Assembly (NCBI GenBank): GCA_000708835.1
Contig: DF237014.1
Span: forward strand, 208,770 to 245,849
Length of the DNA stretch: 37,080 bases
Source of the DNA: Klebsormidium nitens
Lineage: Eukaryota; Streptophyta; Klebsormidiophyceae; Klebsormidiales; Klebsormidiaceae
Reading direction: 5' to 3'
Positions within the stretch are counted from its first letter, which is position 1; each line of letters starts with the position of its first letter. The notes under the pieces were generated by a model. That model was not told the DNA's origin. It ran no database searches and worked only from the letters and a program-made list of their open reading frames with translations. Both the position numbers and the translations under genes were made by a program. Below are positions 1 through 11,200 of the stretch, in pieces.

Positions 1-2004
1 GGTCCGTGGCGTGGGCGTGGCGGGCGGTCGAGGAGGGAGGGGGGGGCGGCGGGGCCTCAGGGGGGGGGCTGTCAGACATGGAGTCGACCAGGAAAGCTGC
101 TGCGGGGTCTAATGCCGGGGCAGCAGGAGCGGGGGGTGCCGAAACGGCCTGAATGGCCATGGGGACGACAGCGAGAAGCAGGCTCAAACGGGTCTCAGTG
201 TGGAATGGCTCCTCGTGACCCTGCGCGACAAAGGACGAAACGCATTTCAAAGGGGTGACAGGGCAGGCCTGTGGGGTACACAAGGCTGCAAGGGAGCCCC
301 CCTGAGTGCAGGGGGCTGAGCGCTGGACAGAGTCAGCGGGGAGTGAAGCAGGCCGCCGAGCGAGGCAGGCCTTGGGGCTCACCCTTTGCACTGAGCGCAG
401 CGCCGCCAGCCAGAGAGCGAGGAGAGTATCCAGCCAGGAGGCTCCTTCCACGCTGCGCACCACACGAAGCAGCCCTGCAACCGCGGCAGCTCAAAAGTCA
501 AAAGAGGCAGCCGGCATACTGCACGGAGCCATAAGCAAATGTCATGCAAGCTAAGAAGCTGATTGCGTAAAACCAAGTGTGGAAGAAAATTGCCAACATT
601 AGCCAAGCTGCTGGCTTGATCCAATTCCACCCTGGACATAAAGGCGCGATTGTCGTCTCCGCACGCCCCCACTTTCCTCACCAGCCAGTGCGTCGGCCGT
701 GGTTGTGGGTGGCAGCCTCTTCCCCTCCACGCAGTCCTCCAGCATGATTTCCAGCGGCAGCCACGCCTTGGCGGCCCCCACTGTCCAGGGCCGCCACCCG
801 TCGTGCGCCGCCTGCATGGCCACCACCATGCCGCACACCGCAGACGGGGGGGACTGCACCGTGCCCCACGCCGCCAGCACTGTGTCTGCCAGCTGCTTCT
901 CCTCCCAGGGCAGGCCCGCCGATGACGGGGCCAGCCGCTCAAGCGCACCGCTCAGCTGGGCCCAAGCAGGGGGGCTGTACAACACAACGAGGAGAGGGGA
1001 CGATGACATGGTGAACGACCATGCCTGGCTGCCAAAAACTTGAGCGACTCCAGCTTGACAATGTGGCTAGGTCTTCCATGTCAGGTGGCCCTCTTTGAGT
1101 TTTAACATGAATGTGACCAATCGAAGAGGAGACCATTGGGAGTGGATCAAACATATGCATGCCAATGTGTGCCCTTCCATCGGGGCAACTCCTGCCCTGC
1201 CCCCACTCACGAAAAGCTCCGTGCTTTTCACCTGACTTTCCGCGCCATTCTTAAAAGGCCCCCTGTCTTACGCCCCTCCAGCAGTGCGTGTAGCGTGCGC
1301 AGCGCCACTCGCACTATGTCGTGCTCTTCAGGCCCGCCGAGAAGCACCGCCTGCTGTTCGCCCCCGTCCCCCGGCAGCACCCCCCCCAGCAGGAACGTGC
1401 ATGCCGACACCAGGAAGTCTATCACCGAGGGCGGGTCGGTACCACCCTCCCTGGATGCTGGATTCGCTGCCTCTCTCCGGGCGCACGTTGCTGGCAAGAA
1501 CTCCTCCAAGATGTGCAGGCAGGCTAGGAAGACCTGGGGCTTCTGTGCCTTCAACTCCGAGGCTCTGCAAGATGGAATCAAACCTCAGTGACACCGGTGC
1601 CTGTGTTGGTTGATTGATTTCCTTGGAAGCAGCATTGACCGACTGAATGGGTGAAACAAAACAGCACCTGGCAGCAAGCTCAAGTCAATTGCCTCCAATT
1701 GCCTCAAGTGCGATTCCGCTGCTCCTCACCTCTTCATAAGCGCTGTGAGTGTGTACTTGGCGGGAGCCAGCCCTGCTGCCAGCGCATGCAGCAGGTACGA
1801 TTGTGCTGTCCTCCAGTCCTGATCGCTGCCGCACATGGCTCCCAGCAGCAGGTCTGCCACCACTGCTGCCGGGAGCGCCCGCTGCTCCGCGTTGCACAAG
1901 TCCACGACATCCGCCACAAACAGCAGAGCATCGTCGCCCCTCTGCAGGCTGTCCTGGAGCAGCTCGGAGAGACCCTGCTCGCTCGGCTCGGCAGAGGGCG
2001 CCAT
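1..2004 (-). CDS. MED33: MED33/MED5-like Mediator tail subunit, N-terminal part (runs off left edge)
   Basis: Proposed exons, in transcript order: 2004-1730, 1564-1232, 974-682, 474-383, 220-<1, about 404 codons. Each junction has GT and AG ends and keeps phase (2, 2, 1, 0). The fourth exon and the start of the fifth carry the best family signal: SWLDTLLALWLAALRSVQR followed by an Arg/Leu-rich helix (TETRLSLLLAVVPMAIQ). This matches my recollection of the plant MED33A/B segment with W..TFLGLW.AALRLVQR and then DTRLCMLLSI. The first exon (ALPAAVVADLLLGAMCG, then a trailing helix of about 25 residues) also follows the MED33 N-terminal helical pattern. Known role: MED5/MED33 is part of the Mediator tail and relays activator signals to RNA polymerase II in the nucleus; in Arabidopsis it affects phenylpropanoid genes. 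The ATG at 2004 is the first in-frame Met with no obvious upstream exon. The fifth exon becomes Pro/Ser/Ala-rich toward the edge. The C-terminal two thirds lie outside the window. An HEAT-like helical protein of another family is the alternative. Confidence 0.62.
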
Positions 2005-2563
2005 TGCGCATCCACATCTCGGCCCGCCCCAATGCCCAATCCAATTTTACAGGCTTGTTCACGGTGCTGCATCACTGCATGGTGAAGTCTGAAGAGGCTA
2101 GAGCTCATCATGATCACCATATGCACGCCTGCTTCCAAATAAGAGCATCTCTCTCCGAAATTAGCGGAAACCTCTAGAGACATTTCGGACGCCCATGCTT
2201 GTACAATATCTCCGGAGAACGTCTAGAGATCCAATTCTATTATAATCAGGTGTCTACTGGCGCTACATACGGTATCTCCCAACTTTAACAAACTTTGCTG
2301 GACAAAGCAGCTCTCCAGTGTGAAAAGCAGGACGCAGGGCTGCAGGAGGCACGCCACACGAATGCATTCATGAGCCTGCGGCAAAGGAGAATTTTCTTGG
2401 GGAACGGAGCAAGGACCAGCCATACTGCTTTGCTTTGTAGAGCATTTAAAGCAGCAGGCTGACAAGTTTTTGGAAAATTGCCCTTTTCAAAGGATCACCG
2501 TCGAAATCTTAACATCTGCTTGACAAGGGTGGTGGTCACGCCCCTTGTCGCCGTCGGTTCAGG
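2005..2563. promoter_or_regulatory. Divergent intergenic region between MED33 and the cupin gene
   Basis: This 559-bp stretch has no supported coding exon and separates two genes transcribed away from each other, so it should hold both promoters. It is AT-richer than the flanking exons. Around 2170-2232 the core TCTAGAGA occurs twice (in cctctagagac and cgtctagagatc), about 50 bp apart, as a small repeated palindromic site. No confident TATA box was assigned. The promoter role is inferred from gene orientation only. Confidence 0.4.
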
Positions 2564-4264
2564 ATGCTTGCGTGCCAGCATGGATGTGGTGCGGGGGCTG
2601 GCATGATGATGTGCTGTCAGTTGGGTGCGCCGCATGAGCGGGGGTTGCCCGCCAAGCCTGTGCCTCTTCTCGCCGATGGGAGTGGCGGTGGTATGAGTCA
2701 CCTCGAGAGGAGACCCTTCTTGGGGCACCGGAGCTTTCTCCTGAACAATGGGGCACGAGAGGGTTGTCGCATCACTTGCGCAGCAGAAGCAGCCAGCAGT
2801 GGTGCCCGCGAGCTGACTGCCTATGAGAAGATGCTGCGGGACCAGGAGGAGAAGAAGCGCGAGCGCACCGGTGTGTACCGCGAGCCGCCAGATGTCCAGC
2901 CGCTGAGCGCTGAAGACGCGCAGCACCTGCTAGCGCTGGACCGCCCCGACCTGAGCGCTCCAGTGGAGTTTCCGCTCGAGTGGCGCCTCTCGCGGCGGGA
3001 GACCCCCAGCAACCCGCACATTGACGAGATGTCAGGCGAGCAGGGGGCAGAGGAGGTGGTTCCGCTCAACAGGTTGCCGTCCAATGCCAACAGACTCCGC
3101 TCGGTTGAGGAGCGCTGCAAACTCCGTGTCAGAAGAAACATCTCCCAGGTGAGAGCTACGCTGCAGACAGCCCGCCGCCAGCATCCTCTCAAGTGGTGGT
3201 TTACGCAGCCAATGCCAAGGCTGGTGGAGTCACCGCCTCCAGGATGGCTCACTGGAACAGAAACGCTGGCTCCGAGGGGCTCTGTGCAACCACTGAAGAT
3301 ACAACTCAAGAATGTCTGGCAGCTCTGGGAGTCCATGCGCAGTCTTGACATGTTCAATCATTTGCCTGCTACCCTTTTTAAGAAGTCGCGATGAGTGTGG
3401 TGTGGCCATCAGAGTTTGCGAACAACTTCGCTCAGCGCAGGATGTCTACTTCACTTAGGGGAAATTGTGTGTATGTTTGTCTGCCCCCTGTCAGCATTAT
3501 CGGACTGAAACATGCAAAACTGGAACTATAGACCTGCCAAACAAACTTCTGTCTCGGCCACTCTACTTCACGCCAGCTCCGCTTACTCAAAACTGGTGAC
3601 TTGAGCTACGAGCACAACCTGAGCTTGTTTCTACTAGATTACTCGAGCCTGTCAGTCATGTGCTTTGGGGGCTGGCCCCCTTGCCTCCAGTCACTGTTTT
3701 CAAATCAGCATTGCCCCCTCTAGTCCCATGTCTTTGCAACTTTCGTGCTTTCGTGCGCTTTGGTCGAGGCGGCCCCTTATACTGGCGGCGCTGCTGGTGC
3801 AGGCGGAGCTGAGTGCGATGGGGGTGGCGGAGTGGCCCGAGTACTCGTGGAGCCAGCCTGTGGAGCTGGGGCTCGTGTATGACAGAGTCCCCGAGGCGTG
3901 CTACATCGAGCACGGCCGCGTGCGCCTGCGGTCGCCGCAGGCCGAGGAAAACGACTTTTGCGAGCTGGCCGCAGGAGACTTTGTCCGCTTCCCTAAATAC
4001 TCCTCCTTCCTGTGGGAGATTGTGGAGGCGCCGCTGGTGCGGCGGTATAAGTTCCTCATCGATCTTCCCCCGCCCCCTGACCCAGCGGAAGTGCTGCGCC
4101 TGCGGTTGCACGAGAAGAAGATGCAAGAACAGCAATTAAGAGCGGAAGTGAGGTACAAGAAAAAGCCCATGAAGGGAAGGGAGAAGCAGATGCGGGTAGC
4201 AGAAGCCGAGATGAGGAAAGAGTTGATGGACCTTCGCACAGGGGCCGACAGAAGTTCGGATTGA
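2564..4264 (+). CDS. DUF861-type cupin domain protein with long N-terminal extension, possibly organellar
   Basis: Proposed join 2564-3148 and 3803-4264 (348 aa). The donor is CAG|GTGAGA and the acceptor GGTGCAG|GCG, both phase 0. Residues about 196-280 form a compact beta-rich domain: GVAEWPEYSW, YDRVPEACYIEHGRVRL, ELAAGDFVRFPK, SSFLWEIVEAPLVRRYKF. This is the pattern of small plant DUF861 (EutQ/ureidoglycine aminohydrolase-like) cupins, which share the W-P, ETCYLLEG, GD-FP-G and W-V-KHY-F blocks. Clear metal-binding histidines are not seen, as is common in that subgroup, so enzymatic activity is uncertain. Residues 1-80 are rich in Ser, Ala, Arg, Gly and Cys with few acidic residues and may be a transit peptide. 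Residues 85-195 are charged and unrecognised; residues 281-348 form a basic helical tail (RLHEKKMQEQQ, KKKPMKGREKQ). If the 654-bp intron were retained, two separate ORFs (2564-3394 and 3665-4264) would result. Splicing is preferred because the cupin domain would otherwise start beside a poor N-terminus. Confidence 0.6.
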
Positions 4265-4520
4265 TGCCTTTAGACGGCAGCCAACGCTCGGCATCCAAAA
4301 CATTGCACGGCGCAGGCGGAACATAAAAGTTCGTGCTTCTCCGCGTAGTCTCGGACGGTTTTGAAGGGTGGACCCTGACTTTGATTCTGACTAATGATCG
4401 TCATGAACACGATCCGCTTAATGATTGCTTTTCCAGTCAACCATCAACTTACCCGCCATTTTGGAACTGATGAATATACACAGGTCGACTATGCCATGTC
4501 GTGCATGCAAGGAATAGACA

Positions 4521-4590
4521 TTACTGTTAGTCGAGTTGCAATGCGCTAATGCCACTCGATTAGAATGCCGGTTCAAGACCGGGCCACATG
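4521..4590 (+). other. tRNA-like A-box/B-box element (possible SINE or tRNA relic)
   Basis: 4528-4538 (TAGTCGAGTTG) fits the Pol III A-box pattern TRGYNNARNNG. 4570-4580 (GGTTCAAGACC) fits the B-box GGTTCRANNCC. The starts are 42 bases apart, about the spacing in a tRNA. Between them CTAAT and ATTAG can form a five-pair anticodon-like stem, but the loop would be 8 bases. The T-arm has four pairs (CCGG/CCGG) round TTCAAGA. No acceptor stem can be drawn and the D stem is poor, so this is not a working tRNA gene. A decayed tRNA or the head of a tRNA-derived SINE is possible; chance is also possible. Confidence 0.25.
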
Positions 4591-5209
4591 TGTGCGTCCT
4601 TATGTACGTATCTTAATTCACGAGATCCATGTGCAGACAGGATGCGCGGCCATCAGGCTGCAACCACCCGGGTCATGGCCTATCTTAAGCACATGTGACA
4701 GTTGCGGCACGAAAGTACGCAATACCATCACCATTTGCCAGCATTCAATGAATCCGATAGGTATATGAATTGCCGGACACACTGATCCACTGGCATGAGA
4801 ATCAAATATAGAATTAATTATCAATTCAATTGGCACGTTGAAAACGACGACGCCTGAGCTTCGAAGGTTGATTCAAGTTCACTCCATCGTTATGTACGTG
4901 ACACGAAGGGCTTAACCTGTGCAATCAATTGGACCACTTTCAGGATCTGTGCAATCGGTCGCGTCATTTTACTGTCTATTTACAGTGCACCTGTCCTTTT
5001 CTTTTTCTGATGGTAATTTAAGCCTGTTTTAGAGAACTTCGTAGACCGAGTAAGCATACAGACTCAGATCTAAACCTAGATACTATCAAGGTCGCATATC
5101 CCCCTCTTGGGCACAACAATCTGACTACCTAGGAACTCGTCAAGCGAGCTTACATTTCCAGAATCTTGCTGGTAGTGCAAATCCTATGGAGGAGTTTCGC
5201 TGGCATGTG

Positions 5210-5214
5210 TTACA
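5210..5214 (-). terminator. Candidate poly(A) signal TGTAA for GCN2
   Basis: On the minus strand TGTAA lies about 80 bases downstream of the GCN2 stop codon. TGTAA is the usual polyadenylation signal in chlorophyte algae. A five-base motif can occur by chance; the position is what makes it plausible. Confidence 0.3.
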
Positions 5215-5291
5215 GGTACAGGTTATTTCTGTAGAGCTCTGCTCAAAGCCCTCGACAATTTCGGTTGCCGGCTGTGCTCTACAACTTCGTC

Positions 5292-8200
5292 CTAAGTGGC
5301 GTGCTTATACTGGAAGGTGCGCTTTCTGTTCAACTGGGGTTCCGAGAAGTGCTTGACGAGGTCCGCACGGGCCACCTCCTCCTCTGTCCTCGCGTCCAAG
5401 TTGCGCACCTGCACAAACCCCACCCGCTCAGTCGGCCACGAGAGCTGCCTCACCCACGGATCACCCCGGCAGGGAGTCGACCCATTTGGAAAGAAAAATC
5501 CCACCATTCCGCTCCTTGATTTGTACGCTCTCAAGAACCAACTCTGATTGGACACCCCCGGCCGGCCGCTGCTCACCTTGACGGCGTCCGCGGCGGACAG
5601 CTTCTCCTCGGTGATGAGCACGAGCCACTTGATGCCGTGCTCGTGCGCGTACTCGTACTGCTCCGTCAGGCTCGGCGCCGTTGCCGCCAGGAACTGTGCG
5701 CGCATGCCCCCCGCCCACAGCTCGGCGGCCACCTGCATGCGCTCGCGCAGCAGCCCGCCCCCGCCGCGGCTGCACACCAGCACCTCCCGCGGGCTGGGGG
5801 CCCCCGCGCTGGCGGCGGCCAACAACTTCTGCACGCCGATGCTCAGCCCCACCGCGCCAGGGGCGGCCACGGGGGCAGCCTCCGGCCAAAAGCGGCGGAG
5901 CAGCGCGTCGTAGCGGCCACCCACCTGCGGGAGTGGGGGCCAAGATGATTGTCAAGAGGCGGTCAGGACAGGGAGAGAAAGTAGACTTTTGAAAAGTGCA
6001 GCAGGACCGAGCCCCAGAAATATATTTTAACGAGAAAAAGCAAGCATTGGCCAACACTAACGCACTCCCGGGCTACTCCTGGCCACGTTCTCGCTCCCCC
6101 TCACCGCAACACAGGCCGCGGGGTGCCCGCCGCTGCCCGCCCTCTGGCCGCCCCGCACGGACCCCTCCCCCCCTGCGGTGCCCGCTGCAGCGTCGGCGCG
6201 GGCGTGGTGCGCGAGGTGCAGCTGGAAGAAGGCGCCGCTGGTGGCGTCGTCGTGGGGGGCCATGAGTGCGTCCAGCACAACCCCGTCGGCCACCCCCCAC
6301 ACGCGCAGGTGCTGCACCAGGCTGCCCAGCTCGTCCAGGGCCACCGCGGTGGCGCGCAGCGGGGGCAGCGCCCCGCGCAGCCGCGGGAGGGCCTCCTCCG
6401 CGGGGCCACTCAGCCGCCGCTCCACCGCCTGCAGCCGCTCCACAGCGGCATCCGGCAGGCGAAGGCCCTGCACACAGGCGCAGCCACGTCAGCACCCGCA
6501 CGGCGCCGCGGCACGAGATGAGGGGAAGCAGGGCAAGGAAGCGGGGGGACCTGAAGGTGAAGGAATGTTTGGTGCACATAAGTGTGACTCGCTGATCATG
6601 CCAAGAGGCGGAGGAGACACGTGCCCGACCGAATGGCGCCCTGGCGGCACAGAGTGCCTGCTCGACCCCTGTCCACGTCAGTCTGCAAGGTCGTGCGTGG
6701 TCCTGACCTGCGCGAGCTGCCGGCGCACGAGCGGCCACTGCGCCTTCCGGGCGGGCGTGCGCGGGGGCCACGCCGCCATGAGGGCCATCAGCTGTGCCAC
6801 TGCTGGCCGGTCCGCCGCCGGCACGCCCGCCCACGCCCACACCGCGCTCAGCAGGTCGCGGTGCGACAGCCGTACCTACGGGAAGCACAAGCTCAGAGCA
6901 GCGTCGAGCATTGAGTGAGAGAGATAGCACCGCCACCGAAGCAGGCAGACACGCCAAGTTGACACGTCGCTGGCGTTGCAGGCAGTCCTTTGAGCAGGTT
7001 TATCAAGCTGAATTGCAGTGAAAACGTGATAAAAGCGGGCAATCGACCGCCCCAACATCCTAGGTCGGCGTACCTCGCAGGAGAGCCCCGAACTCCCTGT
7101 TGCGCCCGCAGAGGATGCCCCGGAGGTCGACGCCTCCGGCTGGGCGGCGGGGGCAGCGGACGGCACCAGTTCGGCAATCAGCTCGAGGGCGACCTTGATG
7201 GCCTCCGCCTCGGCGAGGGTGCGGCTCTCGGGCCGCGCGCTGCCCCCCACGATGTCGAAGTCCGCCTGCAGCAGCTCCCGCGGCGCAGACCGGCCCACGC
7301 CACGCCGGTACACGCGTGCAATCTCGTACCGCCGCAGGGACGTCGTCTGCGAGGCCGCCACGTGGACGGCCAGCGGGATACGAGTTTCGTACCTAATAAA
7401 GAGAGCGAGCCAGGAGGCATCAGCGCCAGAAGTACCTGGAAAGAAGGTGCTGCCAGGGGCACAGTAAGGTCCAGTCCAAACGCAGGCTAAAGGATAGCCT
7501 TGATCGAAGGACAACCGGTCTGCGAAAGCAAGAGACCTAGCGCCTCGAAGGAACTGCCGACTCCGCTTTGCTTGGCGCCTGCTTTATCGAACTGTCAACC
7601 AAGCGTCCCTTCTTCAAGTCGCCCACCTGAGCGCCAGCACGTTCCCGCCCGCGTCCGCCAGGCGCACCGCGTGGCGGTGGCAGTGCGCGGGGTCTTCCAC
7701 CATGTGCACCGCCGCGCTGTCCGTCGGGTGGGCGCCGTGCCGCTGGAACACCTCCTTCATCGCGCGCAGCGCCCACTCCGGCGCAGTGGCGCCCCCCGCC
7801 AGCAGCGGCCGCTCCAGGCTGAGCCCCCCCGCCTGCAGGCCCTCCGCCTGCGCCGCCAGCCGCTCGTCATCGAGGACGGCCCCCATGATGCGCCCCACCA
7901 CGGCGCCGTCGCCCCCCGCGTGCAGCGCGCGCAGCACGTCGTCCAGCGCCTCGTCCTCCATGCGCGGCGGCAGCAGCTCGCTGCGCAGCACCTCCAGCGC
8001 GGACGGCCGGTCCGCGGGGTTGGGCGCCACGAGCCAGCGCACGAGCGCGGCCGGGCCGGGGTGGGCGGCGGCCCAGGCGGGGGGCAGCGCGCCCTTCTGC
8101 TTGAGCTCGTTGAGCAGCACGGCGCGCTCCATGGCGGTGGAGAACGGGTGGAACAGCTCCAGCACCACGATGCCCAGACTGTACATGTCGCACTGCACAC

Positions 8201-11200
8201 AGGGACACCCGAGGTTAGCAGCGGGGTCAGAAAGGCCGTGCGGGCAGAGGGAAGCGCTCCTCTTAGCGCACAAGAGTACAGCGGGAGCAGGAAGGGCGGC
8301 AGGGCGCCGCTGCCTTTGCGCCCACCAGCCAGCGACACATAATTCTTGTCTGAAGCCGCAGCTGGAGGCATCAGAGCGCACGGTGAGACTGGCAGAAGCT
8401 GCACTCACCTTTTCGTCAATTTTGGGCCAGCCCTGCTCGATCTCGGGTGCGGTGTAGAGGTACGTCCCCACCTGGCCCGTCCCCTCCACGGACTCAGGCC
8501 GTCCCGCTGCTGCGGCCGCGGGGTTGCCCTCGTCCTCGTCCTCCTCTAGCAGCACGCCCTCCGCCGGGTCCAGGTCCGTGAACTTGGCTGCACCAGGGAA
8601 AACGCACAAACTCTATAGCTGCCGCCTTAGCGTGATACTTCCTTCCCCACTTCGCAAAAAGAGCAGGGAATGCTCGAGTTGCTGAACGGCAAACGGACGG
8701 CCGTTTGCTACAGAACTGGTTCCTCGCCTGGACGCTTAGCTAGGCGTACCAATACCAAAGCGGGTACCGTTAACCAAAGCGGGCCGCAAGGCGCAAGGCG
8801 TAAGGCGTACGAGCCGCAAACGGAGCGGTGGGCGGTCTGACCGAGGCCAAAGTCGCCGATCTTGATGACCCCGGTGGGGTCGGCGAAGATGTTGTTGGGC
8901 GTGAGGTCGCGGTGCAGCACGTGGTTGCCGTGGATGTGCGCCAGGCCCTCCACGATCTGCCGCAGCATGCGCCACGCCGCCTCCGCCTCCACCGCCGCAC
9001 CGCCGCCCCCGTCCAGCACCTGCGCAGCGAGCACACTCCGCAATGTTCTTGGCGAGCCAACCAGACGCGGCCCAGGCACCTTACCAAGCCCTTTTGTAAA
9101 ACAAAAACGGGAGAAAGCGAGGCAATACCTCGAATTCTGAAGTCCTTCTCTGGCCAAATTGAGGGAATCCTTGGGCGGCTGCGCACCTGGCGCAGTGTGC
9201 GCGGGCAGTACTCCATCTGGATGTACAGGTGCTGCACGGCGCCCCCCCCCTGCGCGGCGCTGTCGCCGCTCTCCCCCGACCCGGTACTGGGCCGCCCCGC
9301 CAGCGTGGCCGTGCCGTCCGTCAGCCAGTCGCCGCCGCTCTCCCCCGCCGTGGTGCTCGTGCCGTCCACCACGTCCACCAGCGTGCCCACCCCGGTCTCG
9401 AACCACGCCTGCGGAGCAGTGGAAGAGATAACGCCTCAACCAGGCTGTCAAGGTCGTCAGCGACCCCGTTGTAAGACGGCCAAAATGCAAGCAGGATCGC
9501 TTCTGGCGCTTTCTGCAGAGTCGAGCTGCCAGAAAGCGACTCAAAGCTTCTTGCCTGCGGATATGTCAGGCTCATTATGTCCTGGCCGCCCTCGCTAAGG
9601 CAGTACGAAGTTGAGGTGGCCTTACTCGGGCGCGTTAAATTTGCACCCAAGATGCCGCACGGCCAGTCTGCACTTCAATGGGTGCGAAATTCACGGGAAT
9701 CGACGATATATCATACTCCCAACCTTTGTGGGAAGTATCGAACACTCCGTTAAAAACAACATCTTGGACGCGAGGTTAAGGGGCCCGACTTAGCGCTGCC
9801 CACGTCGACGATCATGACCACGCTTTGCAATTCAACGTTCCTCTGCCCAAGGAAGACATGCGTGCACTGTGTGCGCTTTCAAGAAGAAAGTACTCTTTTG
9901 TCAGGCTGATGTTGAAGGCGTTGCCAGACAATGGCAGCGAAAGAGAGGCCGGAAAAAAGTAGGACTGAAGTTCCAATAAGAGGACAGAACAAACTTTAGG
10001 GTCGAGGTCTTCCTGGTGAAACCCTGATGGCGGGCTGTAGAGCGGGGCTGTCCCTCTGCCTCACCTGATAGTAGCGCACAACATTCTGGTGCTGCAGGCG
10101 CGAGAGGGTGGCCACCTCGCGCAGGATGCGCGAGTGCGTCGCCGCACTGCGGCTGCGCAGCCGAATCTTCTTGATGGCATACCGCCGCCCGTCCAGCTTG
10201 TTGATGCACAGCATCACTGCGCCAAACCCACCACGACCTGCATGCAACCGCGCCCCAGAAGTCAAGGTGCTGACAAAGCGGCCAACTATGGTCTTCTTGA
10301 ACGGCAAGCCCGGCGACTTAGCGAGAGAGGTCTGATTCAATCAAGTGGTCGAGAAAGGCTCTGGTTCCATCCTGGACATGGAATTGCAGGCTAAGCAAAA
10401 AGGAGGGCTTTCATCCATCTAGAATACAAGACACTTCTTGCAAGCAATCCCAGAGGAGCATGCTTTTCGACGAGCCACCAAAGCAGACCGTGCCTGATGT
10501 CGTTGGCTCTTAAGCCGCCCTGATTGTCATGCTGATCGCTGTGCCTGCTGCGCACAGTTTCGACTGGCAAAGACGACGCTGAAATGACATCCCTCACCCA
10601 GCATGGACACCTCCTGGAAGTCCGCCAGGTACCGCGACGAGCTCGCCCCCCCCTCCTGCCCGCCCTCGTCCGCCTGCTCTCCTCCGCCCCCCCAGAACTT
10701 GGCCACTGCCCAGCGCGTGGCTGGCTCGCTGCGCGCCTCCGCCTCGTGCGCGATCTTACCGAACATGGAGCGGAAGGCCTTGTCGAACAGCGCCGGCTGG
10801 TGCGCCACAAGGTCGCGGGCCCAGCTGGGCAGCATCCCAATCCGCGCCAGTTGCGCCGTCAGTGCGGGGAGGGCATGCGGGAGCGGTCCGCGTGGCCCGC
10901 ACAGCAGGCGCAGCATGTGGCCCACCAGCAGGTCCTTGCGGATGGCCGCCGTGGCAACAGCCTCCTGCCGCCGCTGCCGCGGCCCGTCACCAACAGGAGG
11001 CTTCTTCGAGCGGCCGGGCGCACCCACGTCCCTGCTCCGCGCAGGCATGGCCCCGCCGCCTTCGTCGCTGTCAGAGCCATCGGAGGCATCGCCCGCTGGC
11101 AGCGCGCGGGGCGTGCCCCCCCTGCTCCAGTCGGGCAACGTGAGGCGCACCGCGTTGCCCACTCGAGCCAGGCCATGGCGCACGTTTGCCAGCAGCTCCG

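Larger units (their letters stand above)
4265..5291. other. Intergenic region between convergent cupin and GCN2 genes
   Basis: About 1 kb lies between two converging genes. It is AT-richer than the exons and has stops in all frames; no supported gene was found. It should contain both 3' UTRs. On the minus strand TGTAA occurs at 5214-5210, about 80 bases after the GCN2 stop, and could be a green-algal-type poly(A) signal. No equally good signal was found after the cupin stop. A tRNA-like A-box/B-box pair lies at 4528-4580 and is listed separately. Confidence 0.5.

Noticed and set aside
3149-3394. Read-through end of the first cupin-gene ORF after 3148
   Set aside because: It follows a good GTGAGA donor and loses the similarity that resumes at 3803, so it is treated as intron.
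7500-8457. Plus-strand ORFs of 251-280 codons over the GCN2 kinase region
   Set aside because: The opposite strand carries the conserved kinase and following exons; these ORFs are Arg/Pro/Ala-rich shadows.
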